This document shows positions 33,279 to 41,342 of a stretch of 46,232 nt of DNA, piece after piece (positions within the stretch are counted from its first letter, which is position 1; each line of letters starts with the position of its first letter). The position numbers and the translations under genes were made by a program. The DNA is from Rhodospirillales bacterium (GTDB lineage: Bacteria; Pseudomonadota; Alphaproteobacteria; Reyranellales; Reyranellaceae), in assembly GCA_947466085.1 (NCBI GenBank), contig CANIEC010000019.1, positions 1 through 46,232 on the forward strand, in the 5' to 3' direction. The notes beneath the pieces were generated by a model, which saw nothing but the letters and a program-made list of their open reading frames with translations, was not told the origin of the DNA and made no database searches.

Positions 33279-35462
33279 ATGTTGTCCGTTCGCGTGGCCA
33301 CGGCCACCGCCTTCGCAGCCCTCGGGCTGATTCCGCTGCTTGCCCGCGCCCAGGGAGCGCCGCCAGCGGGCGATCCAACACCACCCGTCACCCAGCAGCC
33401 CGTGTCGCTACCGCCCATCACGGTCAGCGCCGGCCGCGGCTCCGACCTCCAGAAGCTCGACGTCAGCACGACGGTCATGACCCGCGAGCAGATCCAGGCC
33501 ACGCCCGAGACCGGCGTCGACCAGATCGTGAACCGCATCCCGGGCGTCTGGCTGCCGAACATCCCGACCGGCCAGCTCCATCCTACGGCCCAGCCCGTTA
33601 ACATCCGTGGCTTCGGCACCAGTACGACCATCAACACCCTGATCATGGTCGACGGCGTGCCGGTCAACGATCCCTACTTCCGGACGATGAACTGGAGCAC
33701 CATCCCGAAGAACTCCGTCGAGCGCATCGAGGTCATCCGGGGCGGCGGCGCCACCAGCCTGTGGGGCAACATGGCAATGGGCGGCGTGATCAACATCATC
33801 ACGCGCGAGCCGACGGGCACCGCGGTCTCGGCCGACACGAGCTACGGCAGCTACAACAGCTCCACGGCGGAAGCGGCCGGGAGCTATGTCGTCAACGACA
33901 AGGTCAAGGTTGGGGCGAGCTACAATCATGCCCAGAGCTCGGGCTACAATCTGACGCCCGCCCAGTACCGCAACGCCAACCTCGTCGCGACGGCGTCCAA
34001 GGCCGACAATATCGCCGCCAGCGTATTCGTGACTCCCAACGACAAGCTCAAGCTGTTTGCAAAGGGGTACTGGAACCAGACCTATGAGGACGGGCTGGTC
34101 TGGACGTACGCGCACAACAACTGGTCGACCTATCGCCTGCTGGCCGGCGGCAGCTACAAGTTCGACGAGAATCAGTCGCTGAACTTCAGCGGCTGGGTGA
34201 GCGGGGGCTCGTTTGGAACCATCAACGTCGCGAGCGGCGCCTACAACCTGAACAACATCAACGCGACCAATCAGTTCGTCAGCCAGATCGAAGCCGCGCC
34301 CAACTCGGACATCGGCGGCTCCGTATTCTACGAGGGCAACTTCGGACCGCTCCGGGACGTCAAGATAGGCATCGATGCCCGCCGCACGATGGTGACCGAC
34401 TACAACAACCTCTATGCCAGCGTGTCGGCCAATCCCACGACCTTCATCGTCAACGGAGAGCACCGGTTCCAAGGCATCTTCGGACAGGGCACCTACCGAT
34501 TTACCGGCATTCCGGTCGACATCACGGTCGGCGTGCGCGGCGATTTCTGGCAGGCCATGAATGCCAGCGTCCTCACGACGAACTCGAGCAACCTGAACGT
34601 GGTGCCCAATGCGAGCGCGGCGAGCTTCGATCCGCGCATCGGGATGAAGTTCTATGCGAGCGACGAGCTGACCCTGCGCGCCGCGATCTACCGCAACTTC
34701 TCGGCGCCCGGCATGAACCAGATGTACCGGGTCTTCGCCAGCGGCACGAGCTACACGACGATCAATCCCAACCTCGAGCCGATGACGAATTTCGGTCAGG
34801 AGGTCGGCTTCGACTTCGAATGGAAGGGCTTTACCCTGTCGGGCACCTACTTCAACAACAACCTCAACAACTTCATCGACTTCATCACGGTCTGCAACAC
34901 CAACCCCACCTGCGCAGCGCCCTATGTCACCGCGGCGGGGCTCGGGCCTGCCTTTGCGACGGTCCGCCAGTACCAGAACGTGGGCAACGCCACCTTCCAG
35001 GGCCTCGAGCTGATCGCCACCTGGCAACCGTTCGAGCAGCTGCGGCTGACCGGCGGCTTCACCCAGACCACGGCCTACCTCACCAGCTCGGTGAACCCGA
35101 CCCTGGTGCGGACCGGTGTGCAGCTCGGGCAGGTCCCGAACTACATGTTCACGGCCGGCGTCGAGTGGCGGCCGATCGAGACCCTCATCCTGACGGCCGC
35201 GCTGAAGTCGTTCCCGCAATACTGGAACGACACGAACCATACGCAGTTGAACGATGGCGCGACCCTGATCGACCTCGGCCTGCGCTGGACACCCGTGAAG
35301 GACGTCGACATCTATGGCAGTATCCAGAACCTGACGAATGTCCAATATCTGGCGCAGGGCTATTCGCGAACCTCGTTCGAGGGCTCGACCTACAGCGCGT
35401 CTTCCATCCCGCAGCTCGGCATGCCGCTGACTGCGAGCGCCGGCCTGAGGGTGAAATTCTGA
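33279..35462 (+). CDS. TonB-dependent outer-membrane receptor
   Basis: A 727-residue TonB-dependent transporter. The signal peptide ends about residue 24 (LLARAQ); a TonB-box-like ITVSA lies near residue 48. The plug domain carries VDQIVNRIPGV, VNIRGFG, LIMVDGVPVNDP and IEVIRGGGATSLWGNMAMGG, then NIITREP. The rest is a 22-strand barrel ending in LRVKF. It imports a chelated metal or cofactor across the outer membrane using TonB energy. Copper or a copper complex is suggested only by the neighbours (DUF2946, TlpA-like, PCuAC). No cobalamin riboswitch fits in the 64 bp upstream; GGGGAGA precedes the ATG. The stop overlaps the next ATG (TGATG). Confidence 0.93.
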   Translation: MLSVRVATATAFAALGLIPLLARAQGAPPAGDPTPPVTQQPVSLPPITVSAGRGSDLQKLDVSTTVMTREQIQATPETGVDQIVNRIPGVWLPNIPTGQLHPTAQPVNIRGFGTSTTINTLIMVDGVPVNDPYFRTMNWSTIPKNSVERIEVIRGGGATSLWGNMAMGGVINIITREPTGTAVSADTSYGSYNSSTAEAAGSYVVNDKVKVGASYNHAQSSGYNLTPAQYRNANLVATASKADNIAASVFVTPNDKLKLFAKGYWNQTYEDGLVWTYAHNNWSTYRLLAGGSYKFDENQSLNFSGWVSGGSFGTINVASGAYNLNNINATNQFVSQIEAAPNSDIGGSVFYEGNFGPLRDVKIGIDARRTMVTDYNNLYASVSANPTTFIVNGEHRFQGIFGQGTYRFTGIPVDITVGVRGDFWQAMNASVLTTNSSNLNVVPNASAASFDPRIGMKFYASDELTLRAAIYRNFSAPGMNQMYRVFASGTSYTTINPNLEPMTNFGQEVGFDFEWKGFTLSGTYFNNNLNNFIDFITVCNTNPTCAAPYVTAAGLGPAFATVRQYQNVGNATFQGLELIATWQPFEQLRLTGGFTQTTAYLTSSVNPTLVRTGVQLGQVPNYMFTAGVEWRPIETLILTAALKSFPQYWNDTNHTQLNDGATLIDLGLRWTPVKDVDIYGSIQNLTNVQYLAQGYSRTSFEGSTYSASSIPQLGMPLTASAGLRVKF

Positions 35463-36649
35463 TGCGCTCGCTCCTCGCCTTTGCCGCCTTGCTGTTGTTC
35501 GCCGGTACCGCCGCCGCCCAGCATCAGCATGCCAAACCGGGTGCCGCCGGGCCGGAGGCCTTCACGGCGACGCCCGCCTTCGGGCCCGACGGCACGCTCT
35601 GGCTGGTTCGCGCGATGGCCGACAAGATCGTCGTGGTGCGCTCGACCGACCTCGGCAAGACCTTCTCCGAACCGGTCGCGGTGACGCCGGAGCCGATGAA
35701 CCTCGACTGGGGGCCCGATGCACGGGCCCGCATCGTCGTCGATCCCGAGGGCGGGGTCGTCGTCACCTTCGCGATCTTCCAGGACCGCAACTTCAACGGC
35801 CGCGCCTTCTTCTCGCGGTCGAACGACAACGGCGCGTCCTTCAGCAGGCCGCGACCGATCACGACCGACTCGACCAGCCAGCGCTTCGAGACGGCGGCCG
35901 TCGATCCCGCCACCGGCCGCGTCTTCGCGGCCTGGCTCGACAAGCGCAACGTCGCCAGGGCGCGCGCCGCCGGAAAGCCCTATCCCGGCGCAGCGCTGGC
36001 CTATGCCTGGGAGGATGGCGAGGCGGGGTTCGGCCCGACCTCCATCGCCCTCGACAATACCTGCGAATGCTGCCGCCTCGGGGTGGCCTTCGCGGGCGCC
36101 GGCAAGCCTGCCGTTGTGTTCCGCAACATCTTCCCCGGCTCGGTTCGCGACCATGGCGTCGTCACCTTCAAGGACGAGAAGACGCCGGGCCCCGTTCGCC
36201 GCGTCAGCGCCGACGACTGGAAGATCGAGGCCTGCCCGCATCACGGGCCCAGCATCGCCATCCTGCCGGACGGCTCCTATCACGTCGCCTGGTTCACCGA
36301 CGGCTCGGCTCGCAAGGGCCTGTTCTATGCCCGCGCCGACAATGGCGACACGCCGTTCGGTGCGCCGCGCGCGCTGTCGACACCCAGGCGCCAGCCGGCG
36401 CGGCCGTATCTCCTGGCCAACGGCACCGCGCTCCACCTCGTGTGGAAGGAATTCGACGGCACCAAGTCGACCGTGCGCTGGCAGGTGAGCCGCGATAGCG
36501 GCCGCAGCTGGAGCGATCCACGCACCGTGGCCGATACGGCGGACGCCTCCGACCATCCCCTGCTCGTCGCCAATGCGGGCCGGGCCTATCTGTCGTGGCT
36601 CACCAAGGCCGACGGCTATCGCCTGATCCCGCTCGAGGACCAGCCATGA
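35462..36649 (+). CDS. Secreted Asp-box/BNR (sialidase-fold) protein with Cys/His motifs
   Basis: A 395-residue exported protein (signal peptide of about 19 residues, GTAAAQ end). Three Asp-box repeats are clear: RSTDLGKTFSEP, RSNDNGASFSRP and VSRDSGRSWSDP, so the fold is a sialidase-like beta-propeller, but catalytic sialidase residues are not evident. Unusual metal-type motifs are present: HQH right after the signal peptide, CECC at 201-204 and CPHH at 258-261. In a copper cassette these suggest a periplasmic metal-binding propeller (inference). The ATG overlaps the receptor stop and the stop overlaps the next ATG, so it is tightly coupled in the operon. Confidence 0.82.
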   Translation: MRSLLAFAALLLFAGTAAAQHQHAKPGAAGPEAFTATPAFGPDGTLWLVRAMADKIVVVRSTDLGKTFSEPVAVTPEPMNLDWGPDARARIVVDPEGGVVVTFAIFQDRNFNGRAFFSRSNDNGASFSRPRPITTDSTSQRFETAAVDPATGRVFAAWLDKRNVARARAAGKPYPGAALAYAWEDGEAGFGPTSIALDNTCECCRLGVAFAGAGKPAVVFRNIFPGSVRDHGVVTFKDEKTPGPVRRVSADDWKIEACPHHGPSIAILPDGSYHVAWFTDGSARKGLFYARADNGDTPFGAPRALSTPRRQPARPYLLANGTALHLVWKEFDGTKSTVRWQVSRDSGRSWSDPRTVADTADASDHPLLVANAGRAYLSWLTKADGYRLIPLEDQP

Positions 36650-37131
36650 AGTTTCGTCCCTTCCTCCTCGCCCTCCTGCTCGCGGTCGCTTCGGTCGGCG
36701 CACAGGCGGCCGACCTGCAGTCCTTCGGCCGTGGAAGCTGGTCCAAGCTGCGCGCCGCCCATGACGGCCAGCCGACCGTCGTGCATTTCTGGGGCCTCAC
36801 CTGCGCTCCTTGCCTCGTCGAGATGCCGGAATGGGGCAAGCTGCAAGCCCAGCGACCCGACATGCGGCTCGTGATGGTCGCCGCCGATCCCGTGCCGCAG
36901 GATCCCGCACGCGTGAACGACATGCTGGCGCGGGCCAATCTCGCGAAGGCCGAGAACTGGGCCTTCACCGACCGTTTCAACGAGCGGCTGCGCTACGAAA
37001 TCGATCCCGAATGGGCCGGTGAGTTGCCGCGCACGATGCTGATCGACCGAGACGGCAAGGAGACCGTGCTGACCGGCGTTGCGGATCTCGCCGAGGTCCG
37101 CGCCTGGCTCGATACCCAGAAGAAGCGCTGA
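36646..37131 (+). CDS. TlpA-like periplasmic thioredoxin
   Basis: A 161-residue protein with a signal peptide (cleavage near AQAAD, residue 22) and a thioredoxin fold. The active site is Cys53-Ala-Pro-Cys56 in VVHFWGLTCAPCLVEMP. LPRTMLIDRDGK supplies the cis-Pro loop and the following strand. It should keep periplasmic cysteines reduced; TlpA relatives reduce copper chaperones and the CuA site of cytochrome oxidase. Its start overlaps the BNR gene stop (ATGA). The partner is probably the Cys-rich BNR or DUF2946 protein (inference). Confidence 0.9.
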   Translation: MKFRPFLLALLLAVASVGAQAADLQSFGRGSWSKLRAAHDGQPTVVHFWGLTCAPCLVEMPEWGKLQAQRPDMRLVMVAADPVPQDPARVNDMLARANLAKAENWAFTDRFNERLRYEIDPEWAGELPRTMLIDRDGKETVLTGVADLAEVRAWLDTQKKR

Positions 37132-37168
37132 ACGACCCGAATTCATCAACCCAACAGGAGTCCATTCC

Positions 37169-37642
37169 ATGACCCGCCGTCGCCTTTTCCTCGCCGCCGC
37201 CGTGTCCGTCCTTGCGCTGCCGGCGATGGCCCACGACTACAAGATCGGTTCGATCGAGATTACGACCCCCTGGACCCGCGCCACGCCGCCCTCGGCGCGC
37301 ACCGGCGGCGGCTTCATGACCATCACCAACAAGGGGACCGTCGCGGACCGGCTGGTCTCCGCCCGCAGCAACGCATCGGACAAGGTCGAGATCCACGAGA
37401 TGCAGATGGACGGCAACGTGATGCGGATGCGCGAGCTGGCGAAGGGACTCGAGATTCCGCCCGGTGCCACGGTGATGTTGAAGCCCGGCAGCTATCACAT
37501 CATGTTCATGGAACTGAAGACGCCGCTCGCCAAGGATGCCAAGGTGCCGGTGACGCTCGTCTTCGAGAAGGCCGGCAGCATCGACATCCAGCTCAACGTC
37601 GAGGCCATGGGCGCCATGCCGCACGGACACGGGAAGAATTAA
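37169..37642 (+). CDS. PCuAC-type periplasmic copper chaperone
   Basis: A 157-residue PCuAC/DUF461 protein with signal peptide (PAMAHD cleavage). The copper site is His76-x-Met78, Met87, then His110-x-Met112 (EIHEMQM, MRMREL, YHIMFM), matching the H-x10-M...H-x-M pattern. PCuAC binds Cu(I) and delivers it to the CuA or CuB centre of haem-copper oxidases. A C-terminal MPHGHGKN tail adds further His. CAGGAG precedes the ATG at 37169. It ends the cassette; a family A repeat starts 8 bp after the stop. Confidence 0.93.
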   Translation: MTRRRLFLAAAVSVLALPAMAHDYKIGSIEITTPWTRATPPSARTGGGFMTITNKGTVADRLVSARSNASDKVEIHEMQMDGNVMRMRELAKGLEIPPGATVMLKPGSYHIMFMELKTPLAKDAKVPVTLVFEKAGSIDIQLNVEAMGAMPHGHGKN

Positions 37643-37649
37643 CCGGAAT

Positions 37650-37770
37650 CCGTCGTCCTGAGCGCAGCGAGCGCAGTCGAAGGACCTTTCTTCGCTTCGA
37701 CACATAGTGCGTCGGAAGATGAGGTCCTTCGACTTCGCCGCCCTACGGGCGGCTTCGCTCAGGACGACGG
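37650..37770. repeat. Dispersed palindromic repeat, family A (copy 3)
   Basis: CCGTCGTCCTGAGCG at 37650-37664 is an exact inverted copy of 37756-37770. Inner arms GTCGAAGGACCT and GAGGTCCTTCGAC are shared with copy 2. It lies between the convergent stops of the PCuAC and MAPEG genes. Confidence 0.88.
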
Positions 37771-37778
37771 TGTGTCTT

Positions 37779-38174
37779 CTACATCGCCTTCAGCAGCTCG
37801 ACCGCGATCAGCACCATGCCGATGACCGACACGAACCACGCCAGCGTCCGCAGCCAGGCAATGCCGGCGACGTAGATCACGGCGTAGGCCACGCGGCCCC
37901 AGAAGAAGATCGCCGCACCCATCGCGGTCATGGCGTTGGCCTTGCCGGCGACCACCACGATCAAGACCAGCGCCGCAAACAGCACCATGTTCTCGACCAT
38001 GTTGAGATGGGCCCGCTTGGCGCGCCCCGCCCAACCCCTGATCTCAGGCAGGCCCTCGCGATTGCCCGCCAGCGTCGGCAGACCGACCGCCCGGTTGGCG
38101 CCCACTGCCGCCACCAGCATCTGCCCGAACGTCAGGATTACGGAAAAGAGGAGGTACTTCAGGTCCGGCGACAT
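37779..38174 (-). CDS. MAPEG-family membrane protein
   Basis: A 131-residue protein with four membrane helices. GNRAVGLPTLAGNREGLPEI and RAKRAHLNMVENMVLFAALVL contain the conserved E-N block of MAPEG (membrane-associated proteins in eicosanoid and glutathione metabolism), and GRVAYAVIYVAGIAWLRTL is family-typical. Bacterial members may have glutathione transferase or peroxidase activity; most are untested. It is 20 bp downstream of upp on the same strand and may be the last gene of the URC transcript, though a link to uracil breakdown is unproven. Confidence 0.85.
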   Translation of the reverse strand: MSPDLKYLLFSVILTFGQMLVAAVGANRAVGLPTLAGNREGLPEIRGWAGRAKRAHLNMVENMVLFAALVLIVVVAGKANAMTAMGAAIFFWGRVAYAVIYVAGIAWLRTLAWFVSVIGMVLIAVELLKAM

Positions 38175-38194
38175 AGGCGCTTCTCCCGTTGTTG

Positions 38195-38833
38195 TTATTT
38201 GGTCCCGAAGAGACGGTCGCCCGCGTCGCCGAGCCCGGGAACAATATACCCGTGATCGTTGAGCTTTGCATCGATGGCTGCCGCGAAGACCGGAACATCG
38301 GGATGAGCCTCGGCGAAGGTCCGCGCCCCCTGCTCCGAGCCCAGCACGCAGATGAACTTGATGCGCCTGGCGCCTGATTCCTTCAGCCGGTCGACTGCCG
38401 CGATGGCCGAATGGGCGGTGGCCAGCATCGGGTCGCAGACGATGACGTCGCGGTCGGAGATGTCCTGCGGGATCTTCAGGTAATACTCGACCGCCTGCAG
38501 GGTGCGCGGGTCGCGATAGAGCCCGACATGGCCCACGCGGGCCAGCGGCACCAGATCGATGACACCCTCGGCCAGGCCGAGGCCGGCGCGCAGGATCGGC
38601 ACCACGACCAGCTTCTTGCCGTCGAGCAGCGGCGCCTCCATCGCCTCGATCGGCGTCTCGATGCGCGTCTGCACCGTCGGCAGGTCGCGCGTGGCGTCGT
38701 AGCCCAGCAGCAATCCGATCTCGCGTAGCAGGCGGCGGAAGTTGGTGCTCGACGTCTCCTTGTCGCGCAGCTTGGTGAGCTTGTGCTGCACCAGAGGATG
38801 CGTCACGACATGGATCGAGTGCGGCAATGACAT
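38195..38833 (-). CDS. upp: Uracil phosphoribosyltransferase
   Basis: A 212-residue UPRT converting uracil and PRPP to UMP. The family blocks are clear: [56 protein letters not shown] (the PRPP loop, where the usual GG is A-H-S-A-like) and the C-terminal [20 protein letters not shown]. Normally a salvage enzyme, but here it follows URC4 by 19 bp and URC1 beyond that; in the URC pathway of Lachancea kluyveri a UPRT (URC6) is one of the required genes. The start is ATG 38833. Confidence 0.95.
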   Translation of the reverse strand: MSLPHSIHVVTHPLVQHKLTKLRDKETSSTNFRRLLREIGLLLGYDATRDLPTVQTRIETPIEAMEAPLLDGKKLVVVPILRAGLGLAEGVIDLVPLARVGHVGLYRDPRTLQAVEYYLKIPQDISDRDVIVCDPMLATAHSAIAAVDRLKESGARRIKFICVLGSEQGARTFAEAHPDVPVFAAAIDAKLNDHGYIVPGLGDAGDRLFGTK

Positions 38834-38852
38834 CTTCTTCTCCCCAGGAACT

Positions 38853-40001
38853 CTAGAATACCGTTCCGTCGCTCTCGACGGTGATGGGCGGACCGCCGCC
38901 GGCACGGCGCGCCGCGGCCAGCCGGCGTCCCGCAAACCACGTGCCGGCTTCCAGCACCTTCACCAGCGGCAGGCGGGCCGCATCCATCCCGAGATGCAGG
39001 CGGACATGCTCGGCGATCTGGTCGAGCAGCGCCACGGTGAGCGCCCGCCATTCCACGATCGCCTCGTCGCCGGGCGCGAAGCTCTTCTCCAGCAGCACGC
39101 GCTGCTTGGGCCTGAGCGCGCCGGCATCGACCAGCAGACCGCCGTTGCGATACTCGGGCAGGCCGGTCAGCGCATCGAGCGCCGCGACCTTCAGGCCGGC
39201 GCCCTCGAACGGCTCGACCAGCGAATAGCTCATCCATTGCGAGAGCTTATGGAACGGCACCAGCCCGACCACCGGATGCTCCCAGACGTCGCCGCGCGGC
39301 GACGGCCAGATCGGCGAGAGCCTGTCGAGCACGGCGGCCAGGATCGCCTCCGCCCTCACCTCGCCGCCGGTCGCAACGATGTCGAACAGCGCGCCCGGCC
39401 GCTCCAACCCGACGCTCCCCAGCTTGCGCAGCAGCTCGGCGCGGCCCTCGAGGCCCAGCAGCGGATTGTGCGCCTTCACCTGGAAGCCCATGGCGATGTC
39501 CATCGGCGTCAGCTTCGCCAGCCGCTCGGCATCGACCCGCAGCGGATCGCCCTTGGCGTCGCGGCTGAAGGCGCCGTTGGCGAACATGTGCAGGCTGGCC
39601 ACGCCCAGGCCCTCGGAGCGCGCATAGGTCTCGCCCGTGCCCGGCTCGCGAAAGCTCCAGGCGGCACCGGCGCCGGCATCGAGCAGCACGGACACGACCG
39701 CGAGGTCCATGCGGCGCCGCGCGATCTCCTCCGCAGGCAGACCCTTCAGCCGCTCGGCCAGCGCGCTCCAGCGGTCACGGCCGCCCGATTCGAAATGCCG
39801 CCACCGCGAATGGAACGGGATCGCCGCCGGATTGGGGAAGCGCTCGCGTGTGACGGCGAGCGTCGCCTGCACGGCCGCTTCCAAACCATTGGCGTCGAAC
39901 TGGAACCACTGCGACTGCCCGTCGACGACATACTTCAGAACCTTCGTCGCCCGCTCGCGGATCGCGACGGGTGTGCGGAGGTACGCCAGCGAGTTATTCA
40001 T
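38853..40001 (-). CDS. URC4/Urg3-like DUF1688 protein (uracil catabolism)
   Basis: A 382-residue protein of the DUF1688 family. It is recognised by the N-terminal [37 protein letters not shown] stretch, and [19 protein letters not shown] with [14 protein letters not shown]. The eukaryotic member, URC4, is essential for uracil use as nitrogen source in L. kluyveri, but its chemistry is unresolved. Its start overlaps the URC1-like gene by 8 bp and upp follows 19 bp later, reproducing the URC gene set in one operon. Confidence 0.88.
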   Translation of the reverse strand: MNNSLAYLRTPVAIRERATKVLKYVVDGQSQWFQFDANGLEAAVQATLAVTRERFPNPAAIPFHSRWRHFESGGRDRWSALAERLKGLPAEEIARRRMDLAVVSVLLDAGAGAAWSFREPGTGETYARSEGLGVASLHMFANGAFSRDAKGDPLRVDAERLAKLTPMDIAMGFQVKAHNPLLGLEGRAELLRKLGSVGLERPGALFDIVATGGEVRAEAILAAVLDRLSPIWPSPRGDVWEHPVVGLVPFHKLSQWMSYSLVEPFEGAGLKVAALDALTGLPEYRNGGLLVDAGALRPKQRVLLEKSFAPGDEAIVEWRALTVALLDQIAEHVRLHLGMDAARLPLVKVLEAGTWFAGRRLAAARRAGGGPPITVESDGTVF

Positions 40002-41229
40002 CAAGGCCACGTCCCTTGGCCCGCGCCAGCTCGTTCGATCCAGGCTTGGTCGGGCTGAAATAGCCTGCGGCCTTTTTGGCATCCATCTCGACAAGCGCAT
40101 CGGCGGGGATCAGGTGCTCGGGGATCGGCACCTGCTCGACGATCTCGATACCCTGCTCGCGCAGCGCGTCGGACTTCATGTTGCTCATCGAGGCGAAGCG
40201 GTCGATGCGGCTGATGCCCAGCCAATGGAAGATGTCGGGCATCAACTCCTGGAAGCGCATGTCCTGCACGCCGGCCACGCATTCGGTGCGGTTGAAATAC
40301 TGCGCCGCCGAATCGCCGCCGGGCTGGCGCTTGCGCGCATTGTAGACGAGGAACTTCGTCACCTCGCCCAGCGCGCGGCCCTCCTTGCGATTGTAGATGA
40401 CGACGCCGACGCCGCCCTTCTGCGCCATGTCGATGCAGATCTCGATGCCGTGGGCGAGGTAGGGCCGGCAGGTGCAGATGTCGGAGCCGAACACGTCGGA
40501 GCCGTTGCACTCGTCGTGGAGGCGGCAGGCGATCTTCGTCTCGGGCTTGCCGAGCTTCGACACGTCGCCGAAGAAATAGATCGTGGCGCCCCCGATCGGC
40601 GGCAGAAACAGTTCGAGGTCGGGCCGCGTCACCAGCTCGGTGTACATGCCGCCGGTCTGCTCGAAGAGCGTGCGGCGCAGGTCCGTTTCCTTGACGCCGA
40701 AACGCTCGGCGATGCCGGGCAGCCACCAGACCGGCTCGATCGCCGCCTTGGTGACCTTCACGTCGCCCGAGCCGCTCAAGATGTCGTTGTCGGGCTTCAG
40801 CCGGCCGGCGGCCATCGCCTCCATGATCTCAGGCATGTTCACATGCGCCTTGGTGATGGCGATGGTCGGCCGGATGTCCCAGCCCGCCGCCAGCTTGTCA
40901 GCGAAGACCTCGGAGACCAGGTGCCCCCATGGATCGAGCGACACGATCTTCTTCGGGTCGAACCACGACTCGAACGGCCCGATGGCCACGGCCGGCGAGG
41001 TGTTGGTGAGGTCCGGCCGGTGATCGGCCTTGAGTTCCTGCGCGGCGATCGCGAGCGCGCGATAGATGCCGTAGCTGCCGGAATGGACGCCGATGACGTT
41101 GCGGCGGGAGGTGAGGCCGACGGAGCCGACGACCGGGCCCCTCACCGCAGGATCGCGCGCGCCCCAGACCACCGGAGGGGCCGGCTGGCCGCCCTGGCTG
41201 GGATGGGTATTCAGTCTGATATGCGCCAT
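39994..41229 (-). CDS. URC1-like GTP cyclohydrolase II homologue (uracil catabolism)
   Basis: A 411-residue RibA-like protein without a RibB domain. The zinc ligands of GTP cyclohydrolase II are kept in CRLHDECNGSDVFGSDICTC. YNRKEGRALGEVTKFLVYNAR corresponds to the RibA catalytic stretch (usual form QEGRGIGL), but GR-I-G is changed to GR-A-L-G. The N-terminal 170 residues (LTSRRNVIGVHSGSYGIYRAL) are specific to the URC1/Urg1 group. URC1 proteins act on a uracil-derived nucleotide rather than in riboflavin synthesis (established genetically in yeast). It begins at ATG 41229, 113 bp after the dehydrogenase gene, and overlaps URC4 by 8 bp. Confidence 0.9.
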   Translation of the reverse strand: MAHIRLNTHPSQGGQPAPPVVWGARDPAVRGPVVGSVGLTSRRNVIGVHSGSYGIYRALAIAAQELKADHRPDLTNTSPAVAIGPFESWFDPKKIVSLDPWGHLVSEVFADKLAAGWDIRPTIAITKAHVNMPEIMEAMAAGRLKPDNDILSGSGDVKVTKAAIEPVWWLPGIAERFGVKETDLRRTLFEQTGGMYTELVTRPDLELFLPPIGGATIYFFGDVSKLGKPETKIACRLHDECNGSDVFGSDICTCRPYLAHGIEICIDMAQKGGVGVVIYNRKEGRALGEVTKFLVYNARKRQPGGDSAAQYFNRTECVAGVQDMRFQELMPDIFHWLGISRIDRFASMSNMKSDALREQGIEIVEQVPIPEHLIPADALVEMDAKKAAGYFSPTKPGSNELARAKGRGLDE

Positions 41230-41342
41230 CTGCTTTCCGATCCTCCGGGAGCGGGAAAGCGATGAAGCTTACAGCGGCCGGATGACCAAAGGAAGACGCT
41301 CGTCCGACCCTTCGATCGCGACCTGCACGAGGGGCGCGAGGA

